Origin: Bacteroidales bacterium
GTDB lineage: Bacteria > Bacteroidota > Bacteroidia > Bacteroidales > UBA7960
Direction: 5' to 3'
Assembly: GCA_007131245.1 (NCBI GenBank)
Contig: SLQX01000013.1
Location: 1-48,379 of the forward strand
DNA length: 48,379 nucleotides
The notes beneath the pieces are model-generated. The model saw nothing but the letters and a program-made list of their open reading frames with translations, was not told where the DNA came from and searched no databases. The translations under genes were made by a program, and so were the position numbers. Of the stretch, positions 33,071 through 41,679 are shown one piece after another (the stretch's first letter is position 1; every line of letters begins with the position of its first letter).

Positions 33071-35797
33071 TTACCGGACTTTTTCAACCCTCACCGCCGA
33101 AAGTTTGAAGGGTGCTATTCGTGAGTATGGATCCAGCTCATCCCGGGTAAGGTTATTCACAGGTGCCTCGCTGTAGTGGAAGGGCATAAACAACTCTCCC
33201 CGTAACACATGGTTGCTCACCTTTATGACTGTTTGAAGCTCACCGCGTTTGGAGGTTATTTTCACCTTGTCGCCCTCCATGAACTGGTGTTTGCGGGCAT
33301 CTTCCTCATGCATCAGCACATAGGCCTGGTTGGCAAATTCATTGAGCGAATCGTTGCGTCGCGACATGGTGGATGAGTGATACTGATAGAGAATCCGTCC
33401 ACTGTTGAGCAAAAACGGAAAGTCAGCATTTGCCTTTTCTGACTGCTCTGCATAATGGACAGGGTGGAGCACTCCGAGTCCGTTGGGTGTATTAAACTTG
33501 TCCAGGAAAAGTGTAGCAGTTCCGGGGTGATTCTCATCAGGGCATGGCCATTGAATACCATGCTCCTCCAGCCGCTTGTAGTTAATCCCGGTAAAAATAG
33601 GAGCAGCCTTTCGTAGCTCTTCCCATATTTCCGACTCATCGTTATATTCACCAATGGAGCTATCCATTCTCCGGGCCACCTCAGTGATGATTTCCCAGTC
33701 CTGACGGGCTTGCCCGGGTGGGTTAACGGCCGGATGCATTCGCAACACCCGGCGGTCGCTGTTTACCACCGTGCCATTTTTCTCTGCGAAGCCTGCTGCA
33801 GGCAAAATCACGTCGGCATAGGGTGTGGTTTCCGTGTGGAAAATATCCTGCACCACCACAAATTCAAGTTTCTTAATGGCTTCAAGGGTATGATTCAGGT
33901 TAGGGTCGGTAACCATAGGGTTTTCTCCCATAATATACAAGCCTTTTACCTTGCCATCATAGGCAGCCTGCATAATCTCCACTGTAGACAGCCCTTTTTC
34001 GCCATCCAGGCTTTCATAAGGGACTCCCCAAATTTTGGCTACCCGTTGACGGTTTTCATCATCTGTTACAGGAATGTAGCCAGGGTAGGTGAAGGGTGAA
34101 GCACCCACATCAGAAGCTCCCTGCACATTGTTTTGACCCCGTGGTGGGTTCAGGCCGGCCCCTTCCTTCCCTATCTGGCCGGTAATCAAACACATATTAA
34201 TAAGGCTGAATACATTGTGTGTGCCTGTTACCTGCTGGCTGAATCCCATACCCGTAGCTATCAATGGTTTCTGTGCCTTTGCATAAATACGGGCGGCTTC
34301 CTGCATCAATTCACCAGGTACTCCTGTGATCTTTTCCACATAATCCGGGGTATATTGCTCCGTCAGTTCACTCAACGCCTTGAACGACTTCATACCTCCA
34401 TCCACACGCTTTTCAATAAAGTCTTTGTCTATAAGGTTTTCATGGATAATAGTGCGTATCATACCATTGAGCAATGCCACATCCGTTCCCAGCTTTGGCT
34501 GCAGCCAAATATCGGCATACTTCACCAGGGGGGTCCATTTGGGATCCATAATGATAATCCTGCCCCCTTTTCGCTTGCCAGTTTTCACAAAGGTGGCCGT
34601 TACAGGATGGGTTTCTATGATGTTGTTGCCTGTAAACAGCATACAATCGGAGTTCTCGTAATCTTCGATGGAGTTGCTACCCGCCCCGTCGCCCAGTGAC
34701 CTCAGCATAGCCGTAACTGTGGAAGCATGGCAAAGGCGGGTGCAATAATCCACATTATTGCTGCCAAAAGCAATTCGTACAAGCTTCGAAAACAAATAAT
34801 TATCCTCGTTGGTGGTTTTGGCTGAGCTGTAGCCGGCTAGTGCTGTGGGGCCGTGCTTTTCTTTTATCTCTTTAAATTTTCGGGCAATCAAATCGAGTGC
34901 TTCGTCCCAGCTGGCCTCTTCAAACTTTCCGTTTTTCTTAATCAAAGGGGTGGTAAGTCGATCCTTGTGTTGGTTGTATTCATAACCAAAACGCCCTTTT
35001 ACGCACAGCCTTCCATAGTTAGGACTTACATCCTCCACACCGTTGGAGCGTACAATTTTTCCGTTCTGAACCCAAAGTTCCAGCTGGCAACCCACGCCAC
35101 AATAAGGACAGGTGGTACGAACTTTTTCTATACCGTTTTCCACATTGATCTGCTTTGCATGGGGTTTTTCCACAATGGCCCCGGTAGGGCAGAGCTGGAT
35201 GCACTCCCCACACCCGTCACATTCCGATTCTTTCCAGTGGTCATAACCTCCAATAATGTAAGATGTGATTCCGCGCTGGGCAAAAGAGAGCACATTCTTT
35301 CCCTGCACCTCATCACACGCTTTGATACAACGGAAACACTTGATGCACTTGGAAGCATCGTACCTGAGTACCGGGGAAGTATCGTCCACCGGGTAGTTGA
35401 GCTCCTTCCAGATAGATGGGAACTTACGATTTTCGGGATTATCAAGGCCGTAACGAAGTTTCAAGTCCCTGAACTCGTCGTAATAATTACCATCGTATTG
35501 CTCATTGTGTTCCGACAACAGATAGTCAAGCAGATATTTGCGGGCTTCTTCCAGCTCGTCATCAAAAGCGGTCACATCCATTCCTTCTTCGGCTTTTATG
35601 GCGCAGGAAGCTACCATTCCACGCATCCCTTCCACCTTTACAACACAAAGACGGCAAGCACCAGTGGGAGTAAGTTTTTTGTGATAACACAAATGGGGAA
35701 TTTCAATGCCATTATCCTTGGCTACCTGCAGCAAGTTTGCCCCTTCAGGAGCCTGTATTTTTTGATTATCAATGGTCAGGTTGATGAGTTTACTCAT
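33071..35797 (-). CDS. fdhF: Formate dehydrogenase alpha subunit, Mo/W-bis-PGD, Cys type
   Basis: The catalytic subunit oxidises formate to CO2. Domains in order: NuoG-like 2Fe-2S ferredoxin (Cys37, 48, 51, 65), two 4Fe-4S clusters (Cys151/154/157/161 and Cys193/196/199/203), the 4Fe-4S of the molybdopterin domain (Cys230/233/237/265), then the bis-MGD domains and a C-terminal dinucleotide-binding domain. The active-site residue is Cys356 followed by His357 (RLCHAS), where E. coli FdhF has selenocysteine, so no Sec machinery is needed. His97 stands in LLSEHNEQYDG, but the Cys ligands that normally complete the NuoG-like His-Cys3 cluster are absent. It belongs to the NuoE/NuoF-like genes upstream, making a cytoplasmic NAD-linked enzyme. 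Confidence 0.92.
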   Translation of the reverse strand: MSKLINLTIDNQKIQAPEGANLLQVAKDNGIEIPHLCYHKKLTPTGACRLCVVKVEGMRGMVASCAIKAEEGMDVTAFDDELEEARKYLLDYLLSEHNEQYDGNYYDEFRDLKLRYGLDNPENRKFPSIWKELNYPVDDTSPVLRYDASKCIKCFRCIKACDEVQGKNVLSFAQRGITSYIIGGYDHWKESECDGCGECIQLCPTGAIVEKPHAKQINVENGIEKVRTTCPYCGVGCQLELWVQNGKIVRSNGVEDVSPNYGRLCVKGRFGYEYNQHKDRLTTPLIKKNGKFEEASWDEALDLIARKFKEIKEKHGPTALAGYSSAKTTNEDNYLFSKLVRIAFGSNNVDYCTRLCHASTVTAMLRSLGDGAGSNSIEDYENSDCMLFTGNNIIETHPVTATFVKTGKRKGGRIIIMDPKWTPLVKYADIWLQPKLGTDVALLNGMIRTIIHENLIDKDFIEKRVDGGMKSFKALSELTEQYTPDYVEKITGVPGELMQEAARIYAKAQKPLIATGMGFSQQVTGTHNVFSLINMCLITGQIGKEGAGLNPPRGQNNVQGASDVGASPFTYPGYIPVTDDENRQRVAKIWGVPYESLDGEKGLSTVEIMQAAYDGKVKGLYIMGENPMVTDPNLNHTLEAIKKLEFVVVQDIFHTETTPYADVILPAAGFAEKNGTVVNSDRRVLRMHPAVNPPGQARQDWEIITEVARRMDSSIGEYNDESEIWEELRKAAPIFTGINYKRLEEHGIQWPCPDENHPGTATLFLDKFNTPNGLGVLHPVHYAEQSEKANADFPFLLNSGRILYQYHSSTMSRRNDSLNEFANQAYVLMHEEDARKHQFMEGDKVKITSKRGELQTVIKVSNHVLRGELFMPFHYSEAPVNNLTRDELDPYSRIAPFKLSAVRVEKVR

Positions 35798-35855
35798 AGG
35801 TATAAAATTTTGTAGTATTTTTTAATACTCGCCGGTTTTTTTAAGGGTTTTTAAA

Positions 35856-35890
35856 CGGGTTCATTACCCGCTGTAAGGCTTAAACAGCCT
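35856..35890 (-). other. Paired small hairpins in the gap between the NuoF-like and fdhF genes
   Basis: The 223-nt gap between two genes of one operon is unusually long. It holds two 5-bp hairpins in tandem: CGGGT-TCATT-ACCCG and AGGCT-TAAAC-AGCCT. They may affect mRNA processing or the relative expression of the subunits, but no T-run follows, so they are not standard terminators. Confidence 0.35.
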
Positions 35891-36020
35891 CCTTTTACAA
35901 CACTGTATGGTTTATGATTCTTTGTAGCATCATGAGATTCAATTTGTGTGGTGTAAAATTCTGCTCTCTGCAAGTACCCGGTTTTAATCCTGTCATGTAT
36001 TGAACTATTGGCATCAATTT

Positions 36021-37274
36021 TTAATGTTCTTTTACCAGTTCATCTGTAAAAAACCGTGCTGCTGACTCCATGGGCAATATGGGTGACTGGCCCAACGGAC
36101 AAAGCGAGGTAGAGGCGATCATTTTGCTGTCTTTCACCAACTTCTCTATCAAGCTTTTTTTGTCGTTTACACCATTTTTGAGCTTTATCAAATCCCGGAC
36201 CATTTGAGTAGTCCCCACACGACAGGGTACACACTTACCGCACGACTCATGTTTGAAAAAGCGCAGACAGGAATGCAGCACTTCATATATGGAGTCTTTC
36301 TCAGCCATTACTATCACCGCCCCTGAGCCCAGGGTTGCTCCTTTCTCAGTGAGGTTGTCGTAGGTCATTCTTTCATCCAGCATACTTTGGTCCACAAAAG
36401 TACCGGCTGCCCCTCCCAGCAAGGCTGCCTTGAAAGGTTTGCCATCCTGCATGCCACCACACAAATCGTTGATAAGTTGGCGCAATGTGATTCCCATTTC
36501 CACCTCGTAGTGGCCCGGCTTATTCACCTGCCCGCTTACTGTAAAAATTTTGGTGCCTGCTGAACGCTCCGTTCCAAACTGGCGATACCACTCCTTGCCA
36601 TTTTTGGCAATCAGGGGCACATTGGCCAGGGTTTCCACATTATTTACAAGGGTGGGTGCACCAAAAACACCTTTTTCTGCAGGGAAAGGGGGCTTAATAC
36701 GCGGATTACCACGTTTACCTTCCAGCGACTCAAGCATAGTAAGCTCCTCGCCACAAAGGTAAGAGCCGGCGCCAAGCCGTATTTCCACATCAAAATCAAA
36801 ACCTGAACCCAAAATATTTTTCCCCAGGAAACCTCTTTCGTATGCACTTTCAATTGCCTTACGGGTTTTTAAAATGGAGTCATGATATTCACCACGCAGG
36901 TATATGTACCCTTTGGTGGCTTGTATGGAATAGGCGGCAATGATAGTACCCTCAAGGTATAGGTGTGGATCCTGCTCCATTATTACACGGTCTTTGAAAG
37001 TGCCCGGCTCTCCCTCGTCAGCATTTACAACAACATACCGCTGTGGACATTCCTGGCATGACTTACTGGTGAATTTTTGTTTCATCCCGGTGGAAAACCC
37101 TGCGCCTCCCCTGCCCCGGAGCCCTGCTTCCAGCATTTCATCAATTACACTAAAAGGCTCCATGGTGAGGGCTTTCTTTAAACCCTGGTAACCACCTACT
37201 GCAATATAGTCATCAATGCTCTCGGGGTTAATCTTACCAATATTTTTTAGTGTGATTCTGGTTTCTTTTATCAT
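36021..37274 (-). CDS. NuoF-like NADH-binding subunit of formate dehydrogenase
   Basis: This flavoprotein passes electrons between the Fe-S chain and NAD. The FMN/NAD region begins with GRGGAGFSTG (residues 54-63) and includes NADEGEPGTFKDR and GAGSYLCGEELTMLESLEG (residues 168-186). The 4Fe-4S ligands are Cys345/348/351 (SCGKCVPCRVGT) and Cys392. At 417 residues it has no N-terminal thioredoxin-like extension, unlike FdsB or HydB. Complex I NuoF would be embedded in a nuo cluster, which is not the case here; its neighbours make it the diaphorase subunit of formate dehydrogenase. The NuoE-like gene lies 112 nt upstream. Confidence 0.9.
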   Translation of the reverse strand: MIKETRITLKNIGKINPESIDDYIAVGGYQGLKKALTMEPFSVIDEMLEAGLRGRGGAGFSTGMKQKFTSKSCQECPQRYVVVNADEGEPGTFKDRVIMEQDPHLYLEGTIIAAYSIQATKGYIYLRGEYHDSILKTRKAIESAYERGFLGKNILGSGFDFDVEIRLGAGSYLCGEELTMLESLEGKRGNPRIKPPFPAEKGVFGAPTLVNNVETLANVPLIAKNGKEWYRQFGTERSAGTKIFTVSGQVNKPGHYEVEMGITLRQLINDLCGGMQDGKPFKAALLGGAAGTFVDQSMLDERMTYDNLTEKGATLGSGAVIVMAEKDSIYEVLHSCLRFFKHESCGKCVPCRVGTTQMVRDLIKLKNGVNDKKSLIEKLVKDSKMIASTSLCPLGQSPILPMESAARFFTDELVKEH

Positions 37275-37386
37275 GGCTGATGGTTTTCTGATTTGACCAT
37301 TTTTTGTTTTTTACCTGCTCCGAGTAATTGGTGCTGTTGTTGTTTCTGCACAAAAGTAGTTTTGGACTGGCAAAAACACCCTGAGC

Positions 37387-37836
37387 TTATTGGTAGCTTG
37401 CAATGATTTTTTCAATCCTCTTTTGGGTGAGGTTATTGTATACTTTTTCGTTGATCATCATGGCAGGAGCTTCCTGGCATTGTCCCAGGCATTCGGCCCC
37501 TTCCAGTGTAAATAATTTGTCAGTGGTGGTTTCCCCAACCCTAATATCCAGCTGTTTGCTTAGCACATCCATAATCCCGGGGGCATTTTTGATGTGGCAA
37601 ACAGGCGATATGCAAACCCGGATGATATACCTGCCTCTCGGCTTTACGCTTAACATAGAGTAATAGTCCACCACACCATATACAGCACTTTTGGTCATAT
37701 TTAAATAATCTGAAACCAAATCCATGAATTCAGCAGGGATGTAACTTTCCGAGTGATGGTTCTGTAAATCATGAAGGATGTTTAGCAGATTGTCCTGGGT
37801 GGGTTCGTGCTTACTGATAATCTCTTGTGGGTTCAT
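37387..37836 (-). CDS. NuoE-like 2Fe-2S subunit of formate dehydrogenase
   Basis: A thioredoxin-like ferredoxin of 149 residues with one 2Fe-2S cluster bound by Cys75, Cys80, Cys116 and Cys120 (RVCISPVCH and AECLGQCQEAP). An N-terminal helical region carries YIPAEFMDLVSDYLNM, the usual NuoE helix. It is the first gene of the minus-strand set NuoE-like, NuoF-like, fdhF, the same order as in fdsGBA-type NAD-dependent formate dehydrogenases. The 350-nt region upstream forms its leader and promoter. No formate transporter or fdhD is in the window. Confidence 0.9.
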   Translation of the reverse strand: MNPQEIISKHEPTQDNLLNILHDLQNHHSESYIPAEFMDLVSDYLNMTKSAVYGVVDYYSMLSVKPRGRYIIRVCISPVCHIKNAPGIMDVLSKQLDIRVGETTTDKLFTLEGAECLGQCQEAPAMMINEKVYNNLTQKRIEKIIASYQ

Positions 37837-38186
37837 GCTTTATGATTTTTAGATTTGTTTTGTTCAAACATGTGTGTTTGGGAAAATCCGTCTGGCGGAT
37901 TTATCATCAATACCTCTTACTGCCTCTTGTCCGGGTTGTTTCTGCAACAACCCTAACCGGCGATGCACAGGTCAAAAGAAACATCACCATGACTATTGAC
38001 TGTAACGGGAAATACATCAATGCAAGTTGGGTTGATACTGGATTTCAACCCACACTATAACAGTCCTTCCTCAAACCACTTAGCTTTTCCGCCCCGGATG
38101 TTCTTTTGGGCGGTTAAAGTACAAATAATTTCCTGATTAAACCTTCTAATGAACTGCCAAATTGTTTCAGGGAAGGTATTTTTAAT
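37837..38186 (-). other. Hairpin-rich 350-nt leader region of the formate dehydrogenase operon
   Basis: Four hairpins occur in 230 nt: AAATCCG-TCTGG-CGGATTT (37884-37902), GGGTTGTT-TCTGC-AACAACCC (37933-37953), TGGGTTGA/TCAACCCA with a 9-nt loop (38028-38052) and CCGCCC/GGGCGG (38089-38113). The first two share 5-nt loops beginning TCTG. None has a T-run. The region could be a structured mRNA leader of the minus-strand operon or the remains of an interspersed repeat. No exact -7 element on the minus strand was seen. An ORF on the plus strand (37827-38060) crosses the hairpins and is not regarded as a gene. Confidence 0.5.
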
Positions 38187-41100
38187 TTAGACCAATTCTA
38201 ATTTACATAAATCCAGATACACCAAATACCTTTCTATCTTCATATACCCCATATCTTGAAGAATCCTGCCATAGTTTTGAATTTGTTTTCTATGGGATGG
38301 GTGGGGGTGCCCGGTTTTAAAATCAATGATAACAACCCTGTCTTTTTCAAAAACCACACGGTCTGCCCTGAAAAATCTTCCTTGCCGGTCATACATACCA
38401 CATTCATTCTTAGCTTTTACGCCCCGGCGGTACAATGGTTTGAGGGGCTCCAGCTGCAAAACGGCAGCAATGGTTTCCTGCAATTTGTCCTTTTCCTTAT
38501 CGTCAACTTGTCCCTGGGTTTGCAATTGGTCAAGCACTTTGTTCACATCATCAAAAGCATGAATCCTTTCCATAACCTGGTGGATGAAAGAGCCTCTTTC
38601 GGTGGAAGCAGCTTCAGCCCCCCCCTGCTCAAGCTGCTTGGAGCGCACGGTAATTTTATCAGCCCATGACCTGGAAATGTAGGTATCATATTCCCCTGAC
38701 GAAGTTTCTCCGTTTGCAATGGCAGAAGACTTAGCGGGTTCCGTATTTTCGCCAAAATCAAATACCCGTTGCTGGTCATTCCACAAACCTTTTTCAACAA
38801 GATACTGTTGCAAAAAACCTGCAAAATTTTTGGATGAGAATTTTCCTGAACGGGGGTACTTGGTAAACACAAAAAGTTTTTGCACGGCTCGTGTAAATGC
38901 CACATATACAGTATTAAGCAAGTCCAGCAATGTTTTCCCCATCTCCTTTTCCCAAATCTCCTGGTAAGGGGTACCCTCCATGGCTTTGGATATACTCAGC
39001 CAGGCGATTTCCAGTTGACCAGTCCCTGGGACCCCTTCCAGTTTCACCCATTCTCCTTCTTTGCCGGGCCTGGAAAAGTCTTTATCGGCAAAGGGATAGA
39101 TCACCACCGGAAACTGTAAACCTTTGGATTTATGGATGGTCATCACCTGTACTGCATCTACACCCTCTGGTACTACCACCGAATATTTGCCCGCATTATC
39201 CTGCCACCACTCCAGGAAGTCAGAAACCGAATTCACATATTTATTACTGTAATCGAACAGCACATCCATGAAAAAAGCCAAAAACGGATCCGGGGGTCCC
39301 TGTCCAAAAAAACTGCGGATAATATTTTCTCCCAATTCATAAAGTCCCAGGTGCCCTGACTCTCCAAAAGAAAAATCAAAACCCTTCTTTTCCATATATT
39401 CACCAAGTTTCTCCAAAACCGTCCCTTTCTGAGGGGCATCCGGCCCCCCACTATGTTTCAACGTACAAAGCAGTTGGTGCATACTCTCTCCCGTCTTTTT
39501 CTCCTTAATCATAAAGTGTAAAAATGCCGTAAGGCTTACCTCATCATTGGGATCCATCATCAGGCGCATCACCGAAAGCATAAAACCAACCTTTGGTGAC
39601 TGGTTAAGCAGCAACGATTCGGAAGAAATCACATTCAGCCCTCTTTCTACCAGGAATCGGGCAACCTGGCTGGCTTCATGGTTCGAACGGCATAATATAC
39701 TAATGTCGCTCAGGGGGTGGTTGTTTTGTTTCAACTCATGAATAACCTGCAGAATGCGTGAATGTGTTTGTTCAACATACCCGTTTTCCTCTCCCTGGCT
39801 GGCCTCCACAAACTCTACACTTACATAGCCACCGGTTTTGTCTGGCAGCGTTTCCTGCCGCTGATCGTCGTAGATATGCGACAAGGTATCGGGAAGGTAG
39901 GTTTTGGCAAATTCAAAAAAGCTATTGTTGAAAGCAATAATTTCGGGTAGTGAACGCCAATTGGTTCTCAGCGGCTTTTCCTGGTAGTTCCTTTGCAGTG
40001 TTTGTTCCCATTGGGGCCGCGCATCTGCCTGGATACTTTGAGGAATTTGCGGCAAACTGGCAAACTGCTCCACGTCACCATTACGCCAGCGATAGATGGC
40101 CTGTTTGCCATCACCCACCACCAGGTTTTTATGGCCCGATGCCAGTGAGTTGTCAACCAGGGGCAACAGGTTCTGCCACTGGAGGCCCGATGTATCCTGG
40201 AACTCATCAATCATGAAATGGTAGTAACGCTCACCAATGCGCTCGTAAATAAAAGGGGCCGACTCTACTGCTACAATTTCTGATATTTTTTTATTGAAAT
40301 CCGAAATATGCAGGAGTGCATTTTCCGACTTGATTTCATCCATCACATTTTCCAGCTCACAAAGCACAGCCATGGGGAAAAGGTGTTTTTTGATAAGTTT
40401 TTGGACTTTGTAAGTGTCCAACCGCTCCTCGGCCACGCTTTGTATTTGCAAATAATATTCACGCAGCTTGCCACTGACAGCTTCGATGGCGCTCTTAGCA
40501 GAGGCATCAGCTTTGCCGGCTATCCATTTATCTTCGTCAATGGTTTTCTGAACATAGGAATTGGGAACGATTTTATCACTCACCATACCTTCAGTCAGGT
40601 TCTGAAAGTAGGCGGCAATACCTTGCTTACCACGGTAAAACATGTCGGGGGCTATACCCTCCTGCCTGATAAGCTGCATAGCATGGCTGGCAATGGTTCT
40701 AACATCTTCCTCAAAGGAGCCTATCCCCTGATTGAGATTGCGGTGTATTTCACTGAAGTCTTCAAGGCTGACTTCCCGCAAGCTGTCGATGTACAACGAC
40801 CCTTTTTCATCCATAAGCGTTTTGGCAAGCTGCGCCATGTCATATTCAATGTAATGGCTTTTTTCATCATCGGTCCGCGATTCAATATAGTCAACCAGCA
40901 AACGGGTCAGGGCAGCTTCACTGCCAGTGCGGCTCACAAGCAAATCGATGGATTGAGTCAGCAGTTGCGACTGGTCGAGCTCCACATCAAAATGGACCGG
41001 TAAACGCAAATCAAAGGCAAAACTTCTGATAATTTTATGAGCAAAACTGTCGATAGTGCTCACACTAAAATCACCATAATTATGTAGTATGATGGTAAGG

Positions 41101-41408
41101 GCATGCCGGGCATTGCGAATAATTTCAGTGGGTTTCATGGCTATCTCTCCCTGAATATTTTCAAGCAACTTCAGGCTTTGAGGGTCCTGGTTGTTCGGTG
41201 TCTTTCCGGCAAGGGCCGATAAGCGCCCCAGGGCTTCAATGATCCGCTCTTTCATCTCCGCTGCCGCAGCATTGGTAAAGGTTATGGCAAGGATGTTGCG
41301 AATTTTCTGAGGATCCTGTAAAATGATTTTCAGATACTCCTTTACCAAGGTGTAGGTTTTGCCACTACCGGCGGAGGATTTATAAACGACAAAGGGTTTT
41401 GGCTCCAT
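38187..41408 (-). CDS. UvrD/RecB-like helicase-nuclease (AddA-like)
   Basis: A cytoplasmic DNA repair enzyme of the AddA/RecB type that unwinds and degrades DNA ends. Superfamily 1 helicase motifs include Walker A SSAGSGKTYTL at residues 10-20, motif Ia AITFTNAAAAEMKERI, Walker B MIDEFQDTSGLQW, VGDGKQAIYRWRNGD, and motif V TIHKSKGLQFPVVI. VYVAFTRAVQKLFVF follows. The C-terminal PD-(D/E)XK nuclease domain carries GSFIHQVMERIHAF and the catalytic FRADRVVFEKDRVVIIDFKTG (quoted as VVIIDFKTG). At 1073 residues it is full length. An AddB partner is usually next door, but no such gene is in the window on either side. Confidence 0.92.
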   Translation of the reverse strand: MEPKPFVVYKSSAGSGKTYTLVKEYLKIILQDPQKIRNILAITFTNAAAAEMKERIIEALGRLSALAGKTPNNQDPQSLKLLENIQGEIAMKPTEIIRNARHALTIILHNYGDFSVSTIDSFAHKIIRSFAFDLRLPVHFDVELDQSQLLTQSIDLLVSRTGSEAALTRLLVDYIESRTDDEKSHYIEYDMAQLAKTLMDEKGSLYIDSLREVSLEDFSEIHRNLNQGIGSFEEDVRTIASHAMQLIRQEGIAPDMFYRGKQGIAAYFQNLTEGMVSDKIVPNSYVQKTIDEDKWIAGKADASAKSAIEAVSGKLREYYLQIQSVAEERLDTYKVQKLIKKHLFPMAVLCELENVMDEIKSENALLHISDFNKKISEIVAVESAPFIYERIGERYYHFMIDEFQDTSGLQWQNLLPLVDNSLASGHKNLVVGDGKQAIYRWRNGDVEQFASLPQIPQSIQADARPQWEQTLQRNYQEKPLRTNWRSLPEIIAFNNSFFEFAKTYLPDTLSHIYDDQRQETLPDKTGGYVSVEFVEASQGEENGYVEQTHSRILQVIHELKQNNHPLSDISILCRSNHEASQVARFLVERGLNVISSESLLLNQSPKVGFMLSVMRLMMDPNDEVSLTAFLHFMIKEKKTGESMHQLLCTLKHSGGPDAPQKGTVLEKLGEYMEKKGFDFSFGESGHLGLYELGENIIRSFFGQGPPDPFLAFFMDVLFDYSNKYVNSVSDFLEWWQDNAGKYSVVVPEGVDAVQVMTIHKSKGLQFPVVIYPFADKDFSRPGKEGEWVKLEGVPGTGQLEIAWLSISKAMEGTPYQEIWEKEMGKTLLDLLNTVYVAFTRAVQKLFVFTKYPRSGKFSSKNFAGFLQQYLVEKGLWNDQQRVFDFGENTEPAKSSAIANGETSSGEYDTYISRSWADKITVRSKQLEQGGAEAASTERGSFIHQVMERIHAFDDVNKVLDQLQTQGQVDDKEKDKLQETIAAVLQLEPLKPLYRRGVKAKNECGMYDRQGRFFRADRVVFEKDRVVIIDFKTGHPHPSHRKQIQNYGRILQDMGYMKIERYLVYLDLCKLELV

Positions 41409-41627
41409 CTATTGGTTTTTTTAGCGAAGCTATGAATTTTTTCAAAAGACAGGGGGAGCTAAAGGGAAGATTTTTCTGCCTTCCCGCCAAACTATTAAAT
41501 ATGTATCAACTGTAAGCTGTTAACAGGAGCAGTCATCATGTTTGGGGTTTTATAACAGGGATTTATAAGCCTGTTAGTTTTCCCTGAAAAATTATATGCC
41601 TGCCTTTTACATTGCCTTGGTTTTTTA

Positions 41628-41635
41628 TAATTTTG
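41628..41635 (+). promoter_or_regulatory. -7 promoter element of the MORN-repeat gene
   Basis: TAATTTTG is an exact TAnnTTTG match. Transcription would begin near 41642, after the track's start codon (41596) but about 38 nt before ATG 41680, so it supports the later start. Confidence 0.55.
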
Positions 41636-41679
41636 CAAAAGCTATGGCGTTACTCTTCAAAACTTTATTTTCTCTAAAC

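Noticed and set aside
34700-34760. Possible selenocysteine site in the formate dehydrogenase alpha subunit
   Set aside because: The active-site codon reads Cys (RLCHAS), not TGA, and the frame is open throughout, so no Sec insertion is needed.
34853-35815. 320-codon plus-strand ORF in the track
   Set aside because: It is antisense to fdhF and ends at its start region; the true gene carries all cluster ligands.
37827-38060. 77-codon plus-strand ORF upstream of the formate dehydrogenase genes
   Set aside because: It overlaps the NuoE-like start on the other strand and crosses three hairpins; no recognisable domain. It is treated as part of the structured leader.
41596-41679. Track start of the MORN-repeat protein at 41596
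   Set aside because: It would put the -7 element inside the gene and add 28 residues before a good signal peptide that starts at 41680.
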